Below, piece by piece: positions 9,770 through 20,938 of a DNA stretch of 64,000 nt. The notes below the pieces were generated by a model. That model searched no databases, was not told where the DNA came from, and saw only the letters and a program-made list of their open reading frames with translations. Numbering within the stretch: position 1 is the first letter of the stretch; the number at the start of each line of letters is the position of its first letter. The translations under genes and the position numbers were made by a program. The DNA is from Phenylobacterium sp. (GTDB lineage: Bacteria > Pseudomonadota > Alphaproteobacteria > Caulobacterales > Caulobacteraceae): contig NZ_SSMX01000027.1 in the NCBI RefSeq assembly GCF_004799515.1, positions 1-64,000 on the forward strand, in the 5' to 3' direction.

Positions 9770-10740
9770 TTCTTCGCCCCTGGCGTTGCGGTGGCGGGTA
9801 GCGGCGCGGGCGCCGCGGGCAGGGCTTTCGGCGCGTCGGCCGGCGGAACCGCCTGGCTGGGCGCATCGGTCTTGACCATCACCTCGACCTTGGCCCGGCC
9901 GCGCAGCTTCTCCAGCAGGTCGCGGATCTGGTCGTAGGTCAGGAAGCGGACGATCTGCGGCCGGGCGGCCTCAAGCGTGATTGGCTGTTCGGTGCGGCGG
10001 TCCTCGACCTTGACGATGGCGAAGCCGCCCTCGACCGGGAACGGCCCCACGACCTGGCCCGGCTTGGCGGTCTTCAGCGCCGCGTCATAGGCCTCGGGCA
10101 TGACGTCGACGGTGAAATAGCCCAGGTCGCCGCCGTTGAAGCGGGTGGCCGCGTCGGTGGACTTCTCCATGGCCAGCGCCTCGAAGGAGGCGCCGGAGGC
10201 GAGCAGCTTCTTGACCGCCTCGCCGTCGGCGGCGGTGGCGACCACGATCTGGCGGGCGTGGATCTCCTCCGAGCGTTTGGCGAGCTTCAGCTGCTCCTGG
10301 TAGAGGCCGCGCACGGCGTTGTCGTTGACCGCGTCGGCGACCACGCTCTCCACCAGCATGTCGCCCAGCACCCGGTCGCGGGCGGCGGCCAGGCGGCGCT
10401 GGGCGGCGGGATCCTTGTCGAGCTTGCGCCGCACCGCCTCGCCGGCCAGCAGGCGCTGGTCGACCACCTGGTCCAACACCCGGCGGAAGAGGTCGGAGGA
10501 GACGTCGAGCGGCTCGCCCTCGCCGATCAGGCCCTGGGCCACCGCCTCGCGCTTGACGTCGGAGGACCAGACGGTCTGGCCGTCCACCTTGGCCACCGCC
10601 GCGTCGCCGCGCTCCGGCGCGTGCTCGGCATGGCCGCCCTTGCCGCACGCCGACAGCCCCAGCGCCGCGGCGGCGATCAGGCCCGCGAGCAACAGCCCCT
10701 TCGGCATCTGGGTCGAGCGGAAAGGCCGGACGACGGCCAT
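9766..10740 (-). CDS. PpiC/SurA-type peptidyl-prolyl isomerase lipoprotein
   Basis: A 324-residue predicted lipoprotein: hydrophobic signal MPKGLLLAGLIAAAALG followed by the lipobox LSAC. The middle contains a SurA-like N-domain and then a parvulin domain with EIHARQIVVAT, FNGGDLGYFTVDVMPE and FAIVKVEDRR. It probably assists folding of exported proteins. A Pro/Ala-rich tail ends the protein. The start at 10740 has a GAGGGTGA ribosome site; an in-frame ATG at 10707 is possible. Overlap ATGA with argJ: an odd pairing of a periplasmic foldase with an arginine gene, but conserved-looking in Caulobacterales. Confidence 0.85.
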   Translation of the reverse strand: MAVVRPFRSTQMPKGLLLAGLIAAAALGLSACGKGGHAEHAPERGDAAVAKVDGQTVWSSDVKREAVAQGLIGEGEPLDVSSDLFRRVLDQVVDQRLLAGEAVRRKLDKDPAAQRRLAAARDRVLGDMLVESVVADAVNDNAVRGLYQEQLKLAKRSEEIHARQIVVATAADGEAVKKLLASGASFEALAMEKSTDAATRFNGGDLGYFTVDVMPEAYDAALKTAKPGQVVGPFPVEGGFAIVKVEDRRTEQPITLEAARPQIVRFLTYDQIRDLLEKLRGRAKVEVMVKTDAPSQAVPPADAPKALPAAPAPLPATATPGAKK

Positions 10741-10898
10741 GCGGTTCACCCTCGATATGGACGGGAGTTCTTGGGCTCCCGAAACCTCCCAGGACGCCTG
10801 CCCGTCCCTAGCCATTTACATCCCGGGATGCAAAGGTTGCGCGCCCTTGCGCCCGCCTAAGGACGCTCCGGACCAATATGTTGGGAGGATCATTTAAA

Positions 10899-12068
10899 AT
10901 GCGCGAAGCCGTTATTGTCTCGTACGCCCGCACAGGTCTGGCCAAGTCCGCCCGCGGCGGTTTCAACATCACCCCCACCGTCTCCATCGCCGCCCATTCC
11001 GTGAAGCACGCCGTGGCCAAGGCCGGCATCGAGCCGGAGGCCGTCGAGGACGTCTTCATGGGCAATGTGGCGCACGGCGGCGGCAACATGGCCCGCCAGG
11101 CGGGCCTGCTCGCCGGGCTGCCGATCACCACCTCTGGCGTGACGGTGAACCGCTTCTGCTCGTCGGGCCTGCAGACCATCGGCATGGCGGCCAACTATGT
11201 GCGCAACGACGGCGCCGACGTGGTCGTGGCCGGCGGCGTGGAGACCATCTCCATGCCCAACATGGGCGCGGGCAAGGACAACTTCGATCCCGAACTGACC
11301 CGGATGTATCCGGCGATCTTCATGCCGATGATCGACACCGCCGACATCGTCGCCGAGCGCTACAAGGTCAGCCGCGAGGCGCAGGACGAATATTCCCTGG
11401 AGAGCCAGCGCCGCATGGCCGCTGCTCAGCAGGCGAACAAGTTCGCCGACGAGATCGTCCCGATGAAGACCAAGATGAAGGTGGTCAACAAGGAGACGAA
11501 GGAAGAAACCATCGTCGACTACGTGGTCAACAAGGACGAGTGCAACCGTCCCGACACCACGATCGAGGGCCTGGCCAAGCTCGAGCCGGTGAAGGGTCCC
11601 GGCAAGTACATCACCGCCGGCAACGCCTCGCAGCTCTCCGACGGCTCGGCCTCGGTGGTGATCATGGAGCGCAAGGAGGCCGAGCGCCGGGGCCTCGCGC
11701 CCATGGGCGTATTCAAGGGCTGGGCCGTCGCCGGCTGCGAGCCGGACGAGATGGGCATCGGCCCGGTGTTCGCCATCCCGCGCCTGCTGGAACGCCATGG
11801 CCTGAAGATCGACGACATCGACCTCTGGGAGCTCAACGAAGCCTTCGCCAGCCAGTGCCTCTACAGCCGCGACAAGCTCGGCATCGACCCGGAGAAGTAC
11901 AACGTCAACGGCGGCTCCATCGCCATCGGCCACCCCTTCGGCATGACCGGCGCGCGCCTGGCGGGCCACGTCCTGCAGGAAGGCAAGCGCCGCGGGGCCA
12001 AGAACGTCGTGGTGTCCATGTGCATCGGCGGCGGCATGGGCGCCGCAGGACTTTTCGAGGTCCTCTAG
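10899..12068 (+). CDS. Acetyl-CoA C-acyltransferase (thiolase)
   Basis: A 389-residue thiolase that cleaves or condenses acyl-CoA in beta-oxidation or related pathways. The acylated cysteine is in NRFCSSGLQ (Cys about 87), the base histidine in [16 protein letters not shown] and the second cysteine in [12 protein letters not shown]. Start ATG at 10899 ([12 protein letters not shown]) has a GGGAGG site ten bases upstream. Its last 31 coding bases belong to a 36-bp sequence repeated 97 bases downstream. No partner dehydrogenase is next to it, so substrate length is not predictable. Confidence 0.93.
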   Translation: MREAVIVSYARTGLAKSARGGFNITPTVSIAAHSVKHAVAKAGIEPEAVEDVFMGNVAHGGGNMARQAGLLAGLPITTSGVTVNRFCSSGLQTIGMAANYVRNDGADVVVAGGVETISMPNMGAGKDNFDPELTRMYPAIFMPMIDTADIVAERYKVSREAQDEYSLESQRRMAAAQQANKFADEIVPMKTKMKVVNKETKEETIVDYVVNKDECNRPDTTIEGLAKLEPVKGPGKYITAGNASQLSDGSASVVIMERKEAERRGLAPMGVFKGWAVAGCEPDEMGIGPVFAIPRLLERHGLKIDDIDLWELNEAFASQCLYSRDKLGIDPEKYNVNGGSIAIGHPFGMTGARLAGHVLQEGKRRGAKNVVVSMCIGGGMGAAGLFEVL

Positions 12069-12170
12069 ACCTCAAAAAGGTCCGGCTGCGGCGCCCATCA
12101 TCAAAAGTCACTGAAATCGCGCCTCGCGATTTCAGGGCGCCGCAGGACTTTTCGAGGTCCTCTAGACCTC
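12038..12170 (+). repeat. 36-bp direct repeat duplicating the 3' end of the thiolase gene
   Basis: Bases 12038-12073 and 12135-12170 are identical over 36 bp, offset by 97 bp. The first copy holds the last coding bases and stop of the thiolase gene; the second is intergenic. The first copy also forms a large imperfect hairpin with the following bases (GGGCGCCGCAG pairs with CTGCGGCGCCC at about 12087-12097). The 61 bp between the copies contain a further perfect palindrome. The arrangement looks like insertion of a small palindromic element with duplication of its target, or a slipped-strand duplication. Confidence 0.8.
12112..12134. repeat. Perfect 9-bp stem palindrome inside the duplicated region
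   Basis: TGAAATCGC (12112-12120), loop GCCTC, GCGATTTCA (12126-12134). A REP-like intergenic palindrome lying between the two 36-bp copies; probably the core of the inserted element. Confidence 0.65.
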
Positions 12171-12177
12171 GGTTTTT
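12153..12177 (+). terminator. Intrinsic terminator in the second repeat copy
   Basis: CGAGGTC (12153-12159), loop CTCTA, GACCTCG (12165-12171), then GTTTTT. The stem is extended and the T tract supplied only in the second copy; in the first copy the same stem is followed by an A run. It would end thiolase transcription before the next gene. Confidence 0.7.
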
Positions 12178-12225
12178 CCGGCCCGGTCCTTGGTCGCAGC
12201 CCACGGCGCGGCTAAGGATCGGGCG

Positions 12226-12969
12226 ATGGAAAGCCCACTCTTCCGCAGCAAATTCTTCTGGGGCGTCGCGGACCCTGTCGCCTTCGGCGCGGGCATCGAC
12301 AGCCTGGTGGCCGCCGCACGGGTGAAGCGGGGCTGGTTCGCCGCCGACAACCTGATCGCCTTCGGCCGCAACCTCGGCTTCCTGACCGACGAGCCCTTCA
12401 TCGAGGCCTGGAAGGTCCACGCCCAGACACCGGAGGAACGCGGCGTCCTGTGGCGCACGGCCACGGTGGTCTGGGCCGCCCGCCAGGCGATGCGCCGCGG
12501 CGGCGATCTCGTGGAGTGCGGTTGCTACAAGGGCACCACCGCGCGGATCCTGATGGACAGCGTCGACCTCTCTGAGCGGCGCTATTTCCTCTACGACCTC
12601 TTCGAGCACGACGCCTCGATGAACCACCACGCCATGCCGGAGCACGGGGCGGAGCTGTTCGAGACAGTGAAGGCGCGCTTCGCGGACTTCGCGAACGTCA
12701 GCGTGATCAAGGGCGCCGTCCCGGAAAGCTTCAGCCAGGGCCTGCCGGACCAGATCGCCTTCGCCCATATCGACATGAACAACGCCGCCGCCGAGATCGG
12801 CGCCCTGGATGCGATCGAGGACCGGCTGGTCCCGGGCGCGATGATCGTGCTCGACGATTTCGGCGCCCTGCCCTACCGCAAGCAGCACGTCGCCGAGACG
12901 GAATGGTTCGGCAAACGGGGCATACCGGTGCTGGAGCTGCCCACCAGCCAGGGCCTGGCGATCTGGTGA
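12226..12969 (+). CDS. TylF/macrocin O-methyltransferase-like protein
   Basis: A 247-residue class I SAM-dependent methyltransferase of the TylF type. The SAM motif is GDLVECGCYKGTTARIL (about residues 88-104). The acidic metal/SAM residues appear in FAHIDMNNAAAEIGALD and the downstream GAMIVLDDFGALPYRKQ. Family members methylate sugars or small molecules; no glycan or polyketide genes are adjacent, so the substrate is unknown. ATG at 12226 starts MESPLFRSKFFWG; an upstream in-frame start would run into the terminator region. Confidence 0.8.
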   Translation: MESPLFRSKFFWGVADPVAFGAGIDSLVAAARVKRGWFAADNLIAFGRNLGFLTDEPFIEAWKVHAQTPEERGVLWRTATVVWAARQAMRRGGDLVECGCYKGTTARILMDSVDLSERRYFLYDLFEHDASMNHHAMPEHGAELFETVKARFADFANVSVIKGAVPESFSQGLPDQIAFAHIDMNNAAAEIGALDAIEDRLVPGAMIVLDDFGALPYRKQHVAETEWFGKRGIPVLELPTSQGLAIW

Positions 12970-13003
12970 CCCGGAGCTAAGGCCGAACCCGAGGGAGCCA
13001 GCC

Positions 13004-13564
13004 ATGCAGGCCTTCGACTATCTCTCGGTGCTGCTGTCGATCGTCCTCGGCCTTGGCATCACCCAGCTGCTCTCGGCGTTCGCGCGGTGGCTGGAGTTGC
13101 GGCGCGAGATCAAGCCTTACGCGCCCTCCGCGCTCTGGGCCGGCTTCCTGTTGCTGGTTCACGTGCAGACCTGGTGGGCGATGTTCGCCCTGCGGGGCGT
13201 CCGCGACTGGAACTTCCTCGAATTCACCGTGGTGCTGCTCCAGCCGATCCTGCTGTTCCTGCTGGCGTCCTTGGCCTTGCCGGGTCCCCAGTCGACCGAG
13301 CGGGATATGCGGGCGCACTTCTTCGCCCACCGCCTGTGGTTCTTCTGGATCTTCCTGGCCGTGCTGGTCGTGAGCCTCTCCAAGGACCTGGTCATCGCCG
13401 GCGTGCTGCCAACTCCGCTGAACCTGGCGTTCCACGGCGCCCTGTTCGCCTGTGGCGTCACGGCCTTGTCCAGCCGCGGCCCCCTCGTCCAGCTCGCCTC
13501 GGCGACCTCCGCGCTGGCCCTGATGGTCCTCTACATCGGCGTGCTCTTCGCCAATCTGGGGTGA
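13004..13564 (+). CDS. Integral membrane protein of unknown function
   Basis: A 186-residue inner-membrane protein with five or six hydrophobic segments: about residues 5-22, 42-60, 70-92, 108-128, 136-152 and 160-180. Acidic/His residues in RDMRAHFFAHRLWFFW lie between segments. No catalytic motif is recognisable. ATG at 13004 has GAGGGAG 13 bases upstream. It follows the TylF-like gene by 34 bases and may be co-transcribed. Confidence 0.7.
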   Translation: MQAFDYLSVLLSIVLGLGITQLLSAFARWLELRREIKPYAPSALWAGFLLLVHVQTWWAMFALRGVRDWNFLEFTVVLLQPILLFLLASLALPGPQSTERDMRAHFFAHRLWFFWIFLAVLVVSLSKDLVIAGVLPTPLNLAFHGALFACGVTALSSRGPLVQLASATSALALMVLYIGVLFANLG

Positions 13565-13629
13565 GCCCGGCGGGGTCCGCAGCCGGTTCGCGCGAGGGGG
13601 GGAAGCGTGAGGGCGGACGCCGCGCCGCG

Positions 13630-13658
13630 TTGACACCATGGGGGTCGCTGCTTAAGTC
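13630..13658 (+). promoter_or_regulatory. Housekeeping-type promoter of secA
   Basis: TTGACA at 13630-13635, 17-base spacer, TAAGTC at 13653-13658, about 80 bases upstream of the secA TTG start. The -35 is perfect and the -10 is moderate. Confidence 0.5.
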
Positions 13659-13738
13659 TCCCGCGCCCTTAAAAGAGCAAGTTTTCCCGGCAGGCGACGG
13701 GCAATAGCCGCGCCCACCGCATCAACCGGACCTCTCCC

Positions 13739-16495
<2,757 letters not shown>

Positions 16496-16535
16496 GCCGG
16501 GCGCCGGGCCGCTTCACCCCGACGAAGGAGAGGCC

Positions 16536-16934
16536 ATGACGACGCATCGGTTCAAAGTCCTCGTTGCCGCAACCGCCGCCTTGGCCCTAGCCCTTCCCGC
16601 GGCGGCGCAGCCCGCCATGCCGCCCGTCCCGACCACCAAAATCCTCGCCATCGGCACGATCGCGCCAGGGTCGGACATGGCGAAGGCGACGGCGATCCTG
16701 CCCTCGGAAGTGCGCGCCACCGCCCAGCTCTACCTCGAGGGCAAGATCGACCAATGGTACTCGCTGCAGGACAAGCGCGGCGTGGCCTTCATCCTCAACG
16801 TCACCGACCCGAAGGCGGCCCGGGACATGCTGGAAGCCCTGCCGCTCGGCCGCGCGCACCTGATGACCTTCGAGCTGACCCCGCTCGGCCCGCTCAATCC
16901 GCTGCGGCAGCTCCTGGGCCCGCCGGCGAAGTAG
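16536..16934 (+). CDS. Small exported protein, YCII/muconolactone-isomerase-like size
   Basis: A 132-residue protein with a clear signal peptide (MTTHRFKVLVAATAALALAL, cleavage near AAA-QP). The mature part, about 105 residues, has KILAIGTIAPGS, GKIDQWYSLQDKRGVAFIL and LPLGRAHLMTFELTPLGP, a beta-alpha-beta-like order reminiscent of dimeric alpha-beta barrel domains. The similarity is weak and the function unknown. Strong GAAGGAGAGG ribosome site. Located 40 bases after secA. Confidence 0.7.
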   Translation: MTTHRFKVLVAATAALALALPAAAQPAMPPVPTTKILAIGTIAPGSDMAKATAILPSEVRATAQLYLEGKIDQWYSLQDKRGVAFILNVTDPKAARDMLEALPLGRAHLMTFELTPLGPLNPLRQLLGPPAK

Positions 16935-16958
16935 CATGCCGAAGCGGCCCATGCTCGA

Positions 16959-17297
16959 TCAGCGACGCTTCGCCGCCTTCTTGGCCTCGGCCGCCGCCAG
17001 CGCCTTGCGCGCCCAGGCCGCGGCCTCGTCGGGATCGTCGAGCGCGGCCTCCGGCAGCCGCCAATAGGAGGTCTCCTCCCAGCGTCCGGGAGCGCGGCTG
17101 TAGACCCAGGCCGCCGAGCCCTCCGCCGCCAGCTCCGCCTTCAGGGCCCCGTCGGCCTTCAGGTAGATGGTCTCGTCGTCGATCAGGCCGAACATGACAT
17201 CACCGGCGTAGATCCCCGCGCCGCCGAACATGCGCTTGATCCGCACCGGCCCAAAGCCCGCGAACAGCTCCTCGACGAAGGCGTGAAAGTCGCTCAT
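16959..17297 (-). CDS. TfoX N-terminal domain protein
   Basis: A 112-residue protein with the TfoX/Sxy N-terminal domain: FHAFVEELFAGFGPVRIKRMF, then GGAGIYAGDVMFGLIDDETIYLK and the conserved WVYSRAPGRWEETSYWRLPEA-type end. The C-terminal TfoX part is absent and replaced by an Ala/Lys-rich tail. In gammaproteobacteria TfoX controls competence; for stand-alone N-terminal domains no role is established. Convergent with the preceding gene. Confidence 0.85.
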   Translation of the reverse strand: MSDFHAFVEELFAGFGPVRIKRMFGGAGIYAGDVMFGLIDDETIYLKADGALKAELAAEGSAAWVYSRAPGRWEETSYWRLPEAALDDPDEAAAWARKALAAAEAKKAAKRR

Positions 17298-17387
17298 CCG
17301 CCGGCCGTTCTAGGCCCGCGCCGGCGCCACGCAACCGTTTCACGGTGGCGCTCGTTCTAACGGCTAAGTTTTTTGGGGGTTACCGGA

Positions 17388-17597
17388 ATGACCACCTACC
17401 GCGCCTACCGCCTGGACAGCCGCCGCCACATCGTCAACGGACAATGGCTGGAAGCGGCCGACGACGAAGCCGCCGTCGATCAGGCCGAGGAACTCTGCGA
17501 AGAGGGCGTTCCCACCATCGAACTGTGGCAGGCGACGCGGCTCGTCGACCAGATCGACTGCGAAGATGACGGCGGCTGCGACTGCGCCGACGACTGA
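17388..17597 (+). CDS. Small acidic protein of unknown function
   Basis: A 69-residue acidic protein: RAYRLDSRRHIVNGQWLEA at the front, a helix AAVDQAEELCEEG, and an acidic cysteine-bearing end DQIDCEDDGGCDCADD. It resembles small conserved alphaproteobacterial proteins whose N-terminal half forms a short beta-hairpin plus helix; no function is known. The three C-terminal Cys could bind metal. ATG at 17388 with a GGGGG-type ribosome site; a TTG five codons upstream is less likely. Confidence 0.7.
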   Translation: MTTYRAYRLDSRRHIVNGQWLEAADDEAAVDQAEELCEEGVPTIELWQATRLVDQIDCEDDGGCDCADD

Positions 17598-17603
17598 ACC
17601 CGA

Positions 17604-18995
17604 CTAGGCGCCGACCCAGTTGCCGTGGAAGCCGAAGGGCACGCGCCTGGGCACCCGGGCGAGCGCCAATGGCCCCTTCCCCAGATCCTGGGCCTCGAAG
17701 ACCGCGAAGTCGCTGCGGTCCTCGGCGGCGCGGTAGATCACCGCGGTGATCCAGCCGTCGCCCTCGGCGGCGTCCGCCGAGCGCGGTACGAACACCGGCT
17801 CCGAGGTCGCGTCGCCCGCGTCCAGCGGCCAGACCTGCCGCTTGCCCGTGGCGAGATCGAGGTGGGCGATGGCGTTCATCCGCACGGTGCCGGAGCCCGA
17901 GGGGTCGGCCGCGTACCAGCCGTGCCGGTGCTTGAGCGTCTCCACCCGTGGATCGACCCGGGGGAACTCGCCGTCCATGTCGTCCAACGCCTCTTCCTTG
18001 ATGGCGTTCGACGGGCTGGCCAGGTCGAAGGTCCAGCGCACCAGCCGCGCGGCGGCCTTGTCGCCCGGCGAGCCGTCGGCCTTGGGGAACAGGGGCGCCA
18101 CGTCGTAGCGCATCACGTCGCAGAAGATCTGGTCGCCTTCTTCCCAGCTGTTCAGCGGGTGGAAGACGTAGCAGGCCTCGGTGTTGAACCAGCGGATCGT
18201 CGAGACGTCGGCGTCGCGGCGCATCACGCCCACGTGGGCGCCCTTCTCCGGCTCCCAGGCGAAGGGCGGCAGGCCCTTCATCACCCGCTCGAGGCTGGCG
18301 GTCAGCGGCATGACCGGGAATAAAACGTGGCTCTGCGTGGTCATGAAGTCATGGACCATCGACGCGAACGGAGCCTGGAAGTTGTCGCGGCGGATCACCG
18401 CGCCGTCGGCGGCGGTGACGCCATAGCTCATGCCCGCCGACAGCGGCGCGCCGACGCCATAGGCGAACCAGGTCATCTCGCCGGTCTTGGGGTCGATCTT
18501 CGGGTGGGCGGTGACATTGCCCCGGTAGGGCCGGACATAGCCCTTCGACTCCAGGGTCTTCACATCCATCTCGAAGGGATGGTGGCCTTCCTCGAGCGCC
18601 ATGAGCTTACCGGCGTGCCAGACGATATTGGTGTTGGCGACGCCGCCCTCGTTGCCGGCGGTCAGTGGGTCGCTGTTCATGGGATTGCCCATGCCGCCGA
18701 ACAGGGCGCGGCCGTGCTCGTGCTCCAGCTGCCACTTAGGCGTGCGGACATAGCGGTTGCGGTACGAGACCTTGCCGTCCTCGACATAGAAGCCGTGGAC
18801 CATGCCGTCGCCGCCGAACCAGTGGTGATGCTCCGGGTCGCGGGGCTCGAACTGGGGATTGGGACCGATCCGGAACAAGGCCCCGCGCAGGCCGGCCGGA
18901 ATCTCGCCCACCACCTTCAGATCGAAGTCGTCCTCGCTGCGAACCGGGGCGAAGTTGCCGGCCAGATAGGGGTTCAACCGCACATTGCCGTCCAT
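17604..18995 (-). CDS. Carotenoid cleavage oxygenase family protein
   Basis: A 463-residue iron(II) dioxygenase of the carotenoid/lignostilbene cleavage family. Iron-ligand histidines are visible in the family contexts NVTAHPKIDPKTGEMTWFAYG (His about 163), SMVHDFMTTQ, YVFHPLNSWEE and the C-terminal GFHGNWV. The start FEPRDPEHHHWFGGDGMVHG is also typical. The substrate may be an apocarotenoid or a stilbene-like lignin compound. It is divergent from a TetR regulator with palindromic sites between them, so substrate-induced derepression is likely. Confidence 0.9.
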   Translation of the reverse strand: MDGNVRLNPYLAGNFAPVRSEDDFDLKVVGEIPAGLRGALFRIGPNPQFEPRDPEHHHWFGGDGMVHGFYVEDGKVSYRNRYVRTPKWQLEHEHGRALFGGMGNPMNSDPLTAGNEGGVANTNIVWHAGKLMALEEGHHPFEMDVKTLESKGYVRPYRGNVTAHPKIDPKTGEMTWFAYGVGAPLSAGMSYGVTAADGAVIRRDNFQAPFASMVHDFMTTQSHVLFPVMPLTASLERVMKGLPPFAWEPEKGAHVGVMRRDADVSTIRWFNTEACYVFHPLNSWEEGDQIFCDVMRYDVAPLFPKADGSPGDKAAARLVRWTFDLASPSNAIKEEALDDMDGEFPRVDPRVETLKHRHGWYAADPSGSGTVRMNAIAHLDLATGKRQVWPLDAGDATSEPVFVPRSADAAEGDGWITAVIYRAAEDRSDFAVFEAQDLGKGPLALARVPRRVPFGFHGNWVGA

Positions 18996-19025
18996 CGGCG
19001 CGCCTCCCTTGGAGTCTAGGAAAAC

Positions 19026-19080
19026 TTACTACGTAAATTTATCTCGTAAAACGATCCACATTGCAACGCTTTTGATGCAA
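19026..19080. promoter_or_regulatory. Operator palindromes between carotenoid oxygenase and TetR gene
   Basis: Three inverted repeats in the 99-base divergent gap: TTACTACGTAA (19026-19036), TTTA-TCTCG-TAAA (19038-19050) and TTGCA...TGCAA (19061-19080). The first two sit side by side and share CTnCGTAAA. Two GANTC methylation sites (19012-19016 and 19087-19091) flank them. TetR repressors usually bind such sites next to their own gene. Confidence 0.6.
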
Positions 19081-19094
19081 ACCTCTGAGTCGCC

Positions 19095-19694
19095 ATGCCG
19101 CGCGTATTGTCAGATACCGACGTCGCCGATTTCCGGGAGCGGCTTTGCGAAGCCGCGGAGCGCCTGTTCGCGGAGCGCGGCCCCGACGCCGTGACCATGC
19201 GCCAGCTGGCCGCCGAGCTCGGCGTCTCGCCGATGACGCCCTACCGCTATTTCGAGGACAAGGACGACATCCTGGCCGCGGTGCGGGCCAACGGCTTCAA
19301 CCGCTTCGCCGAGTCCCTGGAGACGGCCCGCAGCGGCGCCAACGGCGCGCGCGCCATCGGTGAGGCGGTGGGCGCGGCCTATGTGGACTTCGCCCTCTCC
19401 AACCCGCACGCCTACAAGCTGATGTTCGACCTCAACCAGCCGAACGTCGAAAAGTATCCGGAGCTGGTGGCCGCTGGCGTCCGCGCCCAGAAGACCATGA
19501 CCGCCCACATCGAGGACGCTATCAAGGAAGGCCTGATGGCCGGCGATCCGCGGCAGATCGGCCTGATGTTCTGGGCCGCGATCCACGGCTCGGTGATCCT
19601 GGAGCTGGCCGGCATGCTGCCGCCCGGCGGAGCGCGGCATATCTTCGAAGGCCTCGACGTGGCCCTGATGCGCGGCGTGCGCCCGCAAGACTGA
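19095..19694 (+). CDS. TetR/AcrR family transcriptional regulator
   Basis: A 199-residue repressor. The N-terminal helix-turn-helix is AAERLFAERGPDAVTMRQLA followed by AELGVSPMTPYRYFEDKDDI (about residues 17-60). The C-terminal part carries a WHG-type ligand domain (FALSNPHAYKLMFDL, FWAAIHGSVILELAGML). ATG at 19095. It probably represses itself and the divergent carotenoid oxygenase, and perhaps the epoxide hydrolase gene that begins seven bases after its stop. Confidence 0.92.
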   Translation: MPRVLSDTDVADFRERLCEAAERLFAERGPDAVTMRQLAAELGVSPMTPYRYFEDKDDILAAVRANGFNRFAESLETARSGANGARAIGEAVGAAYVDFALSNPHAYKLMFDLNQPNVEKYPELVAAGVRAQKTMTAHIEDAIKEGLMAGDPRQIGLMFWAAIHGSVILELAGMLPPGGARHIFEGLDVALMRGVRPQD

Positions 19695-19701
19695 GGCGCC
19701 C

Positions 19702-20866
19702 ATGCCCGATATCCGGCCGTTCGACGTGGACTGGCGCGCGGCCGAGGTCGAGGCCCTGCTGGACCGGATCCGCGCCTACCCCTGGCCGCCGGCGCCGCGG
19801 CTCTCCCCGGAAGACGGTTTGGGCGGTTGGGCCTACGGCTGCGACGGGGCCTATCTGAAGGGCCGTCTGCGACCACTGGACGGAGGTTTACGACTGGCGG
19901 GCCGCCGTCGCCGACCTCAACCGCTTCCCGCAGTTCATCGCCCGGGTCGAGGACTTCGACCTGCACTTCCTGCATGTGGTCGGCGAGGCCGGCGGTAAGC
20001 GGCCGTTGATCGTCACCCACGGCTGGCCGGGTTCGCACTACGAGTTCTGGGGCGCCATCGAGAAGCTGGCCTTCCCCAGCCGCTTCGGCGGGAACGCGGC
20101 CGACGCCTTCGACCTGGTGATCCCGTCCCTGCCGGGCTTCGGCTTCTCCTCCAAGCCGGCCCGTCCGGTCGGCCAGCGCACCACCGCGCGCCTGTTCAAC
20201 ACCCTGATGACCGAGGTCCTGGGCTATCCGAGCTACCTGGCCCAGGGCGGCGACTGGGGCGCGATGGTCACCTCCTGGCTCGGCCGCGACCACGGGGGAA
20301 ACGCCCGCGCGATCCACCTCAACATGCTGGGCTTCCGGCCGCACGGCGGGGCGCAGGGCGAGGCGGAGATCGCCTGGGCGCAGCGGCAGGCGGCGATGAT
20401 GGACGTCATGGGCGCCTATTTCCGCCTGCAGGTCTCCAAGCCGCAGTCCATCGCCTGGATGGCCGCCGGCAACCCGGTGGGCCAGGCCGCCTGGATCCTG
20501 GAGCGCTTCCACGACTGGTCGGACCTGTCGGCCAAGGACCTGGACGCCGCCTACGGCAAGGACGCCCTGATCACCAACATCATGCTCTACGCGATGACGG
20601 GCAGCTTCACGACCGGCGCCTGGTACTACCGGGGCCTGGTGGAGGAAGGCGGCCTGGCCTTCCAGCCCGGCGAGCGCTGCGAGACGCCCACCGCCTTCGC
20701 CAACTTCCCTGGCGAACCGCTCTATCAGGCCCCGCCCAGGTCCTTCGCCGAGCGCGCCTACAACATCGTCCGCTGGCGCGACATGCCGCGCGGCGGCCAT
20801 TTCGCCGCGATGGAGGAACCGGACCTCTACGTGGACGAGGTCCGCGCCTGGGCGCGGGAACTATAA
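19702..20866 (+). pseudogene. Epoxide hydrolase, interrupted by a +1 frameshift
   Basis: An alpha/beta-hydrolase with the EHN N-terminal domain, coding in two frames. The first frame gives MPDIRPFDVDWRAAEVEALL...GWAYGCDGAYLKG to about 19865. The family then expects a CDHWTEVYDWRAAVADLNRF-like stretch, which is found one base later (from 19868) and runs to the stop at 20864-20866. One extra base near 19861-19868 explains it. The rest is intact: HGWPGSHYEF oxyanion region, nucleophile Asp in GGDWGAM, and catalytic His in RGGHFAAMEEPD. Either a recent inactivation or a sequencing/assembly error. Lies directly behind the TetR gene. Confidence 0.85.
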
Positions 20867-20880
20867 GAAGCTGCGCATCC

Positions 20881-20937
20881 GTTCCTCCTCCCCTTGCGGG
20901 AGGAGGTGGCCTGCGAAGCAGGTGGGAGGTGGGGTCG
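20881..20937 (+). repeat. Left inverted-repeat arm of the DUF559 cassette
   Basis: Hairpin A is CCTCCTCCC-CTTGC-GGGAGGAGG; hairpin B is CTGC-GAA-GCAG; the arm ends in GGAGGTGGGGTCG. It stops one base before the stop codon of the nuclease gene. Confidence 0.8.
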
Positions 20938-20938
20938 C

